This document shows positions 53,403 through 64,000 of a DNA stretch of 64,000 nucleotides, one piece after another. A model generated the notes under the pieces. It searched no databases and was not told the origin of the DNA. It saw only the letters and a program-made list of their open reading frames with translations. Within the stretch, counting starts at the first letter, position 1; every line of letters begins with the position of its first letter. This stretch comes from Strix aluco (Eukaryota; Chordata; Aves; Strigiformes; Strigidae): contig NC_133933.1 in NCBI RefSeq assembly GCF_031877795.1, forward strand, positions 821,001-885,000, in the 5' to 3' direction. The position numbers were made by a program, and so were the translations under genes.

Positions 53403-56400
53403 CTTTATAAAAAAAGCAAATGCAATATTAGTCATAAAGTTTACTTAAAGTATTTAGCCTGTTGAAATGCTTTACACATCTTCAAACTACCTGTAAGTGA
53501 AGGCAGCAAAATTCAAGAATACTCCAAAGATGTCATGTCAATGCTTACTCCATTTGCAGGACATAAAATGCTATCAGATTTCTAATAGCTTGGAATTCTA
53601 ATATACTGCATTTGGAAATATTTTAAGATATGGTTATTTTAAACAATCAGATACATCTTATTTGTCAAATACCACTAATATTTTGTACTTATCGCTGTAG
53701 AACTTTCTGTAAACTTCTTGCAACTTTATCATATTTTAATCATTTGTCTATTTTGTTTTGTTTTTTTCCCATGCTGGTTGTTTGCTGCATGCTGAATTAC
53801 TCTGGAAAATCTCAGCAAACGTAGTTCAGCCCTTTCTCAAGAATGAGATGAGTTAGAAATATGTTGTTCTGCTGATACTAAAAAGACACCGGTGATCTCT
53901 TTTGCATGGTTCCTGTGCTCCATACTTTGGACAGGGAACTTGGTATGTGGTGGCCTTCTCATCAGGAAGAGATCTGCCTCTTGTCATTCCCATGAAAGTT
54001 TCCTCTAATTCAATCAATCTGTTAAAGCCTTTGGAAACAGTTTACGTACGTTTGGATTTGAACAGTACAGCTAAAAATGCAAATGTTGGACTGATACTTT
54101 TCAGTGTAATTCAGGCAGCTTTTAGTTCACACTAAATGCAGGTTTATACAAGTATAAAACCAACATTTTGATTTTGCCTATTCATTATAACTGCTGGAGG
54201 TACTTAATTATAATTAAACTGCATGTGCTGACAAATAGGTTGCTTAAAATGGAATTGCAATTTGCTTTCTCATCTGAACATCCAAAATGTTGGAGAGCTT
54301 TTTATTGTAACCTGACACAGTACAGTGAAAAGACTTTTTAATTTTGGCATTGTACACAATTTGGAGACTCTAGGCTGAATAAACAAATTCCTTAAAACTT
54401 ATGATCTCTAGTTTACAAATCTCAGCTGACCTCTCTATTTGTATAGGCACTGGGGATGTTAGAACATCACCAGTGGCAGATTCTGGGTGGTGCTTTGGAA
54501 AAAATGATGGATTCTTTCTCATAGCAAATGAAAACAATTTTGACCACAAGATTCAATAAAAAATAAACCATCAACAGTTTGAATTAATTCTCAATGTTTG
54601 CCCTTTCCCCAAATGCTCAAATATTTTATGTATATATTCTCTTTATCTGACAGGAAAAATAAAGTCCTTTTATGTTAGCCCGCTCTTTGCATTTCTGCCT
54701 AATTATCAGTCCTAAAGCTGCTGTGTTGACGCAGGACTTGCCGACTCCATTGTTCTGTACTGACAGCTGAAAAGCACATTCTCAGGTGTAAAGACTTTCA
54801 GAGACTATAGCTGGCTGCCTCATACCCACCTGACACATCATTAACTGCTGGAACCAAAGCACGGTGGAGTTCAATGCAAGTCTTTGCAGGGACTTCACTG
54901 GGCTTTCTATATACTCCTAGTTTCTACAAAACTTGAAAATAAAATGGCTATAATACTTGTATAGTTCAAATCCTTTTTGATGCAGAGTGTTCTGGAACAA
55001 AAAGTTTATCTGATCTTTAGAAACTTCATGTATGAGTCAACTTAAGGTGAGCTATGTTTTAAGATGGATTTGTCAAAATGCACTAAGTCCTTATGTTGCC
55101 ATTTGCATCCATGGCTTGATTTCCATTTAGCTTAATTTCTGTGGCATCATAAGCTAAAATGAGGCAAACTAGATTGACTTGTGCACTCAGGGTCTTTAAT
55201 TTTTCCCAAGGGTAAGTTCAGTTTGAAAGAAAAGCTGTTATTCAAAAGTAGTGTTTGACTGCTAGCTGCCTCCTCATTTGGAAACTTTTGGAGGATTTGA
55301 TGTTATGGCCAAAAAGATATTTGTGGTTATAAGAATAACCTTTTCCTAAGACTTGTTTCAAGGAATCCTTCAGAGCTCTCCTAAGCTTCTTACTCAAGTT
55401 AGGATCCTGCACTGGGTTGCGTATTAGCTGTGACTGTATGTCATGTTTGTCTTCTACATGTCATGAAAACACGTATCAGTATGTAGCCTATTGTTGGTGG
55501 GCTTCAGCAGAGCTTTATCAGTGTTGTTACTCTGCATTGTCACACTTTTTGCTATCTTGACTGTCTTTGGATGGCTTTTGTTGAGATGTGAGTCCCTAGG
55601 CAAGCCAGGGAAACAGATACATGGAGTGAAGGATTGATGGGAGTTCTTTGAAAATTCCAATCCTATTGTTTTTTTGTTGGACTTCACTGAACTGCCTAAG
55701 GCAGGAAGTGGACAGGAGAGCAGCCTCTGTCCCTCACTGGAGAAGGGCAGTAGGCTGCCACGCTTGGAGCAGTTCTGCTCACATCTGTGCAAAGAAATCA
55801 GTAATGTTAGAGAAAAGCTGATGGCCTAAAGATCACGGAAGATATTGTGGGAGGAGAACAACAGGCATCTAGAAAGGTTTCCATGCTGGAACATTCAGTT
55901 CTGAAATCTCCAGTATTGCAATAATTACAGGTATGTCTACTGTTGTGACCGATACAAGGGTGAGGAAGTGAGTGGAAGATCTCAGTGCTGAAAGCAGTGC
56001 CAAATGTGAATCGTATTAGCGCGATACGAGAAGCAGCCCAGCCCTTGTGGAGTACAGAAAGAAGCATCGGTGGATTTTGCTATGTGATGTTGCTGCACAC
56101 ATCTCTGCATCTGTGCCTTTGAGGCCCAAAGAGAAGTCTTCAGTTTCTTGGCACTCGATGTGCCTTGAATCATCCTCCATTAGAGAAAGAGTCTTTTTTT
56201 TCTAACTGTCCTGAGAGTTATTGGAGCAATAGAGAAGTCATTGGAAGGAAGCAACATCAATGTTGGAGGTCTCCTTGGGGTGAGACAGATCAGCTCTGTT
56301 TTTCCCTGAGGTGGCAGAGGTAGAGTTACCTACCAACACACACAAACAATTCTCTCCCCATGTGAAATAGCATACTCTTACCCTGGTGGTGCCAGTATTG

Positions 56401-58754
56401 ATCTGGGATTCCCACTTACGTGTTCATGATTCTTGAATGGGTAGACTGTCTATCTGCAAGTGTTTAGGGTCTGACTTTGAGAGCTTCCAGATTGTTTTCG
56501 CAGTTATGTCCCCTCTGTATGGAAATCAGTAACTCCCAGGTCTTCATTCCATTATTCCAATAACTACTTCTTTCAGTTTAAATCAGACTTTTTCAATCCA
56601 TTAGATTCGTAGCTTGTTTATCGTAACTCACGCAGTGCCCTCTGATTCTGTGATTGTGATTTGGAAGCTGCATAAATTCCTGCTTTTAGTCCATATCGAA
56701 TGCAATAATATGGGGATTAGATGGTGGTTATCCAAAGCACGTGTTTTCCTTAAATTCTACCATCTCGTTCCATTTGCTCTTTCTTGACAAAATAGCTAGA
56801 CTTACGTGTGAACAGTAAATGGTGGGTATTGGGAATCCATACTTTTGGCTTCTGCCAGCTACAGACACCCGTGACCAGACTGATTTGGTATCTGTGAAGA
56901 CACAGCAATCTGGGGCAAACGTGATAGAAACTCCTACAGCAACATCACAGAGCTCACCAGCTTTAATCCAAAGAGCAAGATAAATTTGTCTGACCTTTTC
57001 TCTCTAGCATGAATGTTTAATAATGTGTTACGTGCATGTGTATTTATAATAATTAAAAAAATTAAAACAAGACACTCCATTGCACACACTTGTATCTCTG
57101 GGGAGAGGGTGAGAGAACAAACATGTGACAGATGTTTGTCATGTTGCTTAATGCACTACTGGAAAGCACTCAAGATACCACAGTGATGAGTGCAGTATAA
57201 GAAACAGATCTAGAAAGAAAATAATGGGCTTTTACAAGCTCATTCTTGAGCATCTTTCCTCTGCATCCTCTTTTCCAAATCTAGTGTCATCATGATGAAG
57301 TTTGTTTCCATAAGTGTTTCAGCAACTGATGCCATAGCTGAAGCGTCTACCTTAAGCCAGTATCTTGTAAGCTATACCTGGAAACACCCTCAACTCATTC
57401 CTCATCAAGTTTGTTTACATCTTATTTCTAGATGTTCCACATACACTTGTTCACCAGGTAGGCAATGTACTTTATATTGGTAACCAATAATGAAAATGAT
57501 CTTCTCTTTTAACATTACCTTTTTTTCTTTGCATTTTCTAATCTCAGCTAACATTTTAAAAGGTGGTGCTGTTCACTACAGATAAACAAGAGCTGTAAGT
57601 TTGTATTAAATTGTTAAACAACCTGAATAGTATTTTATTATGGATGGATGCGACTTGTGAAATATAGATTAATTCTTAAACTCACTGTATCTCTGAGTCT
57701 GATCTAAGATGTTGCACAGATTTTTATTCCCAGACAGTTATTCTCTGGACAGTTACATCCTGTGTAGTTGGAAAATTTCCTTTCAAATAACCTGTGTGTG
57801 TCTAACAATCCTTTTGCAGATTGAATTTAGTTGAAAATGGAACTGGATTACCTTCTGTCTTGATCATTTTATGGAGTCTTTCAATAGGCTACTCAAAAGC
57901 AAACTTATTACAGGATTTATTTGTACTTTGAATAGTTATAAAAATGTAACAAAATTTGTAAAATGAATTTGGACTGAGTACTGTAATTTCTATATGTTGC
58001 TTATAGGTGTTAACATCCAGAATACTACACTGAGAGAGCTTCAATCACAAGTACTCGGGGGATTGAAAAACACAGAATGCAGGCTCTCTTAAGTGTCTGA
58101 ATTCAGATCCATTAAGCATCCTGACACGGTCTTCAATTATATGAATCTCACATTCTGTTTTTCCCGCAGGCTTGTGCTCGGCCAAACTTTACCATTCCCA
58201 AAATGGGATAGGTAGTATGGTCCTCTATCAAGCTGTAATGATTACTGCTATAGAAAACCTTAAATTGGTGGGAAGAGTCAGAGTCAATAGAGAAGTGGAG
58301 GGAGGAGCATTACAATTGAGGACACGGGTCTCTCAATTAAATTACACATAAACTGTGCTGCTCCTTTAGAAATGTTTATGGAAGTCCTCAACTGTACGAT
58401 GGTGAATATGGGCCATTAGACCCCAGTGACTCAATCTAATATAAATCCTGCCTTTTGCAGCAATTTCCAGGGCTATTTGAGAAAGTCCATTGTAGAAGAC
58501 TTTCATATTGATAACTATCTGCAGGTTAAGATAATGCTCTGATTTGCATAGGCTACTGTTCCAAGCTTGCAGGGTGCTACAGAAATAACGTGAGAACCAT
58601 GGAGGGCAGCAGAGCTTGCTCCTGTATTCCTTGAAAATATAAATCAACTTGCATTTCATAGTTTTAATTCCACAAGCCTCACTAATAGCTATACCCAGTG
58701 ATTCCCTCATTTTCCAAAAATGTACCCGCACTCCCTCTTGAAGTGATTTACACA

Positions 58755-59300
58755 ATTATGTCCTTCCATTGCTGACTTTGGCAGCCTGCTCTATATTTCA
58801 ACCACCAGTTGTGTACAAAAATTTTGCCTGACCTGCTTTTTAGCTATAGCTTTCTCTAAATCTAGTGTATGGTTCCCTGTTTTTAGAGCTAGTTAGTTTT
58901 TCTATTTCTCTACTGCAATCCATTCTGTCAGGCTCTTATCTACATCCATAAAATTCTTTCCTAGTCTCTCTTTCTGAGCTACAAACCTGGCTCTGTGCCC
59001 TTCATGCTGTGACTCATTTTTCCCAAACCCCCTGACTCATGCTGCTTGCTCACTTATGCAACAGCTTAATCTCTGTAATTTTCTTTGTATCATTAGGAGA
59101 AGTACATAAATTCACAAGATGCATTTCACTAGTGCTTCAAACTTTTGTAGAGAAAAATGCAATCCACATCTATCCTTCCTCTTCTTCAAGCCCCTTGAAT
59201 CTTTTCTGCTCTAGCTCATACCTGTATGTTGTGCTCATAGCTGGAGAACTGTATTCTTAACTAATTCGAGTATGCCTTATTCCTGTGAGGTGCTCAGCTT
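58755..59300 (-). repeat. Possible 3' portion of the same decayed LINE
   Basis: GGCAGCCTGCTCTATATTTC at about 58782, followed by a CTCTAAATCTAGTG block and a polypyrimidine-rich segment, follow the order of a CR1/L3-type 3' end read in antisense. Its orientation and distance agree with the RT segment at 60.04-60.27 kb. Similarity is low. Confidence 0.4.
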
Positions 59301-60039
59301 CTTGCTGCTCACTGCCTTTCAACATATTGCAATTTACTACAGCATCTTCGCGCCTTCTTTGTGTATACATTCATCTGTTCAAACAAGTCACAAAATGTTT
59401 GTAGGTTGCTTTCTCTATTCTGGACTGTAACGATCTTGTAAGCAGAATATTCCACCAGATCAAAAAGAAGGCTCTTAAAATGACCTTATGGGATCTGAAT
59501 TCTTATTTCTGCCCTCGCTGAGCAGCACCAACGGACCAGGTTCTGAATGGTTTACACAAATCTAAACTCAGAATGATTCCGTCGATGTCAGTGTTGCACT
59601 TGTCATTGACTCCATTTGTTTTGAATGTAAACGATAAATATTTTAGTTCATCGGTTTAAACTTTTTGAGTTCTCAGTGAGAGCAGAAAATGACTTGGTCT
59701 ATTTTTCTAATAGATTCATCTGACCTGAAAACACTGCTTCCCACGTAAGCAGTGGCACCAGTGAGTCTGATATCAGACATACAATGATCTACACAGGACT
59801 GCAGGTATTGTGGACAATTTACTGAACTTCAGGACTCGGTAAAACCTTTCACTTTGTCCACTTCATCAGCTTTCCTTCTGCCTGTAAGACATTTTATATT
59901 GGTATTTTTCAGAAATAACCAGCTGAAGGTAAAATACTTGAAGAAATTAGACAACTATAGTTCCTCCACCATCAGTATGGGCTTACTGTATTTTACCAAA
60001 TTAAGTATTTTGTCCCTTATTTATGTTTCTTATATTGTT

Positions 60040-60265
60040 CTTGCAACTGAAGCCAAGCTCACTGCTATGTCGTTTCCTGGATCCTCCCTGATCCTTTCTT
60101 ACACATAGGAACAACATTAGCAACCTTCAAATTCCCTGGTTCCCTCCCCAGCCTTAGCAAGCTATCAACAATTTCTGTCAAAGGCTTTTCTATTTCCCTT
60201 GCTACTTCCTTCAACATTTGGGATGTTATTCATCTGGGCTGGATGCCCAGACAACTTTTAACTCA
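60040..60265 (-). repeat. Decayed CR1-superfamily LINE, reverse-transcriptase segment
   Basis: The plus strand is antisense to a CR1 RT region. Recognisable blocks are TTTCCTGGATCCTCC (60073), AACAACATTAGCAACCTTCA (60111), CTGGTTCCCTCCCCAG (60137) and TTCATCTGGGCTGGATGCCC (60230), which follow the CR1 order of GGATCCTCC, ACAACATTTGCTAAC, GGGACCTCCCC and ATCCCATCTGGCCCC. It is too mutated to encode protein. Confidence 0.7.
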
Positions 60266-63200
60266 TTGGTGTTGGGAGGCTGTGCTTTGCGGTGGTAAAT
60301 ACCAGCACAAAATATGTTACATAACATCAGGTCAGTAGGTACCAGGAGATTACATATTTGGAGAGATCTCTCACTTCTGGAGTGGCAAAACCTGTTAATA
60401 TAGAGATCTGCACTCTAACAGTGCAGTCACTATCCAGTAGTGTCATGAGGTAGCGTCTATAATTCTGTACACCTCTGTAGCAGCCCATAAACTCCCTCTT
60501 TATTGCTGGTTTTTCTCTTTCCCTTTTAAATTTTCCTTTGGCCCTTTCATGTTAAGTATATTGGACAGATTGCCCTGGTAACAAGTTTTCACAGTTGAGC
60601 GAAGGTAACCTGCACAAATACTTGTTTGCACAGGAAAAATGTACGTAAGAGCCAAGACCTACATTTAAGCAAATATGTGAGGTAGAATGTTGAAATTAAT
60701 GAGACTTTCATGAAAAATGGCAGGACTTCTTTTGGTGTGCTGAAACATTTCCCCTCTCAAATTTGAGAGTATAACAAAGCGAGTTCCTTGTAGATTTGTC
60801 TTTTAGTCTTCCCGGACATCATGGCACAACAAAATAGAAGTAATGCAAAGTATTAATGTAGAAAGTGTATTAAAAAAAAATAAAATGCAGTGCAACTTAG
60901 AGGTCCTTGTGCGATTCCTGTATTTGGACTGCAAAAGTGTTAGCAACTACCATGAATTTGGGAAGTTACCCAAGCACAGTGACTTCATGAATATGAAGGT
61001 ACAGGAAAAGCATCCTTCTATTAGCAGAGTTAATGAGGGATCAAGCTGTAATAATCAAGTCTGGACTGCAGTACTTTGTCATAATTATGTATTGTCTTTG
61101 GTATGTCCAAACTGAATAGACTTATCACATAGAATAGCGAAATGAAGGAGTGAGCCATAGCTTTCAGCACTAGAACATCTCCCACATGTTTGTTTGGGAG
61201 TGGCAGGCAGCTGAAAAGGAAAAAAAAAAAAAAAAATGAATGAAGCTTTGAATGGATGCATTACTTCCTTTCTTCTGCCCTCCACTTTGCCTCCGTCTGT
61301 GATGCTACCTTCCTTCCCTAGTGTATGCCATGCAGCCTGGAAATTACACTGCCAAAGGTAAATAGCTTTTAATTCTGAGATTTTTTTGACTTTGGAGACA
61401 GCGATGCCATACGCAACTGAACGTGCTTTTTCTACCCTGTATCGTAAGACAATCCTTCTAATCGTTACGTTCAGGACAGCATTTCAGTGGTGACAAGGTA
61501 AGGGTGCTCAACCTGAAGCAGCACCCAAACATGAATTGGGCTCCTCTGCCTTCTGCACAGTAGCTGTCCATGCTGGAAACGCTATGGCAAGTTAAAAAGC
61601 CTAATGCTCTGTTACAACTTCTTTTGTGTTGTGCTCTGTACTTTTCCAGGCCCCTACCAGTACAAGCCATGGTCCAACGCAGCTTGTAGGAATGTGTTCT
61701 GATAATCATTATTGAATTGCAGCTAGAGTGAATTAAATGAATGTGACGCGTAAAACACTGTTCAAGTAATACCGGAATTAAAATTATTATTACAAATAAG
61801 TGGCATGGCTAATAAGACAACAATGTTAGTCTGATACAAGGCCACAAAAACTATTCCCAAAGGACATTTAACAATGTCTTTTCTACCCAGTGTTACTTCA
61901 ACATGTGTTCATAAAACAAGAACATGGATGTTAATATATATGTCTCTGTGTTTAAAGTTTCTCAAAGGGAAGAGTACTTCTTTCCTAATAGAAGACCATA
62001 ATGTTAACTATCAGTCTTCCTGCTCATCAGGAAGAAAAATGTTCCATGTTTTTGATTGATCTCTATTAATTTACAATATGTATTTTTGGCTTTATTTCTG
62101 CTGGGGCCATAAATGGAGCCATACTTGCTTTCAAGTTACAATCCAGTAATTCAGTGCAATGTGTCTGCAAGTCTGAGTGCTTCAAAATGTGAGTTGTCAT
62201 AATGGTAAACTTTTTGATTTAGATTGCAATAGCTTATTTTTACTTTCAGGAGAGTATTTCCTGCTGTTGCTTTCTTGTGACTTTATGCTAGAGGTCTAAC
62301 AACTTGTGCTTTTTGGTTCATGCCTGCCTAAGAGAGGATCACCCACCCATGATGACCAATACACTTGGACTATACTCAAAAACAACAAGGGTGGATTAAA
62401 CTATTCCATTATTGCAGATGAAAGAGTTCTCCCCGACATCTGGCATATCATCTTCAAAACTGATATGGAACATTTCCATAAATTCAGCTTAACATTGTTT
62501 TTGTGAGTGTTCCAAAGTATTTTTAACATGAAGAAATAGCATGCAAACTAATTTCCTATTTGAAAGTAAATGTCTTGTTCTTATTTCTAATTCACCCAGT
62601 TATTAAAAAGAAAAAAAAGAAAAGTTCATTTAACTTGAAGCATACTGTTTTGTTTATTTAAGTTAATGGAAAAGCTAGTCAGTGTTTGATGTAAAGCTGC
62701 CCCCTTGCTTGAAAGAAAACCAAACAACTGGTTATGAATTATGAATATCTCCTAATAGTTTCCAGAATTATCTGAAGGATGTATTTTTTTTTCTTAATTA
62801 CGTACACTTAAAAGTTCCAAGTTCCCTATTCATTTCCATTTTGTTTATTTCTCTCCTTGGAAACCTCATAAGCATTTTCCTTTAGCTAGGCTTGACTGAA
62901 CAAAATATTACTGCTACAACCTGTAGTATTAGTGAAATAAAGGCCCCAAAACTCATTGCGGTTTTTAATTAGGAAGTTGAAGAATCACTCATTAAATCTT
63001 TGCAAGCCTTTTCACAGCACTGACACCGGCAGCTGCAGGGTGCCTGCAGAGGAAAACACAAACTTCTACCCAAAAAGTGTGCTTCAGAGCACACGTTAAA
63101 AAATCAACTTTTATTCTGAGACAACACCTAAAACAGTTCCTGCAAAAAAAATCTTGCTTTTCTTGTATGTTGGCATGTCTTCAACTGGTTTAGTCCTAAT

Positions 63201-64000
63201 CAGACTGTTCCTCTTGTGAGGAACCACAGTGTCTCCTACAGTGAGGGAGGCATCTCCACGTGGGAGTTGCTGGCAAAGGTTCTGCAACGGGGATGCAGTC
63301 AGGTGAAAACCTGCTCTGTCTGTGTGGCACCACCCTAGTCTGCATGTCCCTCTGACAGTAAAGGCAGCTAGTTACCAACGGAACAAAATCGAATTAACAC
63401 AGTGAGCCAACCGATGCACCGAGCATAAACTATGTGACATCCAACCCCAGCCTGAAATACAATAGCCTGAGGCTTTCTTTTGGTAGTGAATGCATAGCTC
63501 GTCAGGGCACACTTGGCTACCTTAAGAAACAAGGGACCTTCAGATACAAAGGACTTAAGATATAAAACAAGGGACTTAAAATATTTTATATAAGGGACCA
63601 ATTTTATCAATAAATCTCCTTTAGCTTTTGCAGGCTGAATGAACTGCTTTAGGAATTTTAACTGTAGTTCCCAAGCTGAGAACATTTAAGTTCAAGTCGA
63701 GTTCAATAGCAGCTATCAGAAGGAGAAGGCTTATCTAAATGATGATATTGTTTTTAGCACTAATCATCCTATCAGTTGGCAGTACCAACATGCTGCAATC
63801 TCCACAGCTCCTACGTAAATAAGCAGATTCCTGATGCTGTTCCAACTTCAGAAATGCCTTTGAAGGCATTATTTAGTTATGAATTTTTCCTCCATGGTTA
63901 TGTGATACTTTTAGCATGCTGCTGTATGTACCCACAGATGCCTTGTTCTGAAGAAATGTAGCTAATAGTTATATACTTTCAAAGTATAATTAGTGGGCAC

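Larger units (their letters stand above)
53403..64000 (-). other. EFEMP1: EFEMP1 intron upstream of the cbEGF 2 exon (runs off the right edge)
   Basis: More than 10.6 kb without a recognisable exon. The large exon expected upstream (atypical EGF 1 and insert, over 100 codons in human) was looked for on the minus strand and is absent. A long intron in this part of the gene is also found in human. It contains a decayed CR1-type LINE at about 58.75-60.27 kb. Confidence 0.7.

Noticed and set aside
58366-58755. 129-codon minus-strand open frame in the EFEMP1 intron
   Set aside because: No EGF cysteine pattern and no fibulin similarity; not the missing upstream exon.
61219-61237. A-run that might be the poly(A) tail of a processed pseudogene
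   Set aside because: No AATAAA just upstream, no recognisable coding sequence before it and no clear target-site duplication; treated as a simple homopolymer.
53403-64000. Search for the mir-216/217 cluster, which lies upstream of EFEMP1 in human
   Set aside because: No match to the mature sequences was noticed by eye; the cluster is expected much further upstream, beyond the window.

Overview
The window is vertebrate nuclear DNA, most likely from a bird or a close sauropsid relative. It holds multi-exon genes with consensus GT-AG introns, a CpG-island promoter, long AT-rich non-coding tracts, and CR1-type LINE fragments of the kind that dominate avian genomes. There is no prokaryotic gene organisation, no CRISPR array and no intact mobile element. 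The species cannot be fixed from the sequence alone.

Two genes are recognisable, both on the minus strand. PNPT1 (mitochondrial polyribonucleotide nucleotidyltransferase, PNPase) fills 1..16 kb. Its first 23 coding exons can be placed with continuous reading phase from the ATG at 15994-15996 down to 1550, about 643 residues. They encode the mitochondrial presequence, the first RNase PH core, the helical linker, the second (catalytic) RNase PH core and the start of the KH domain. The rest of KH and the S1 domain are not in the window and should lie past the left edge. The promoter is a CpG island (about 15.61-16.28 kb) with two inverted CCAAT boxes and an ISRE-like element.

From about 16.3 to 40.36 kb lies a 24-kb intergenic interval in which I recognise no gene. 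EFEMP1 (fibulin-3) occupies 40.4 kb to beyond the right edge. The window contains its seven 3'-most coding exons (41437-53402), encoding five calcium-binding EGF modules and the C-terminal fibulin module, about 320 residues, plus the 3' UTR. The upstream exons (signal peptide, atypical first EGF module with its insert) are not present in 53403-64000, so the intron there is longer than 10.6 kb.

The PNPT1/EFEMP1 order and same-strand orientation match human chromosome 2p16.1. The two genes are neighbours but have unrelated roles: PNPT1 in mitochondrial RNA turnover and EFEMP1 in extracellular matrix. I found no evidence for an undescribed biological system. The observations most worth checking are an ISRE-like motif in the PNPT1 promoter, a CR1 insertion almost abutting the exon 4 acceptor, a C12 polypyrimidine tract at the exon 18 acceptor, and a possible scattered family of ancient repeats in the EFEMP1 introns.
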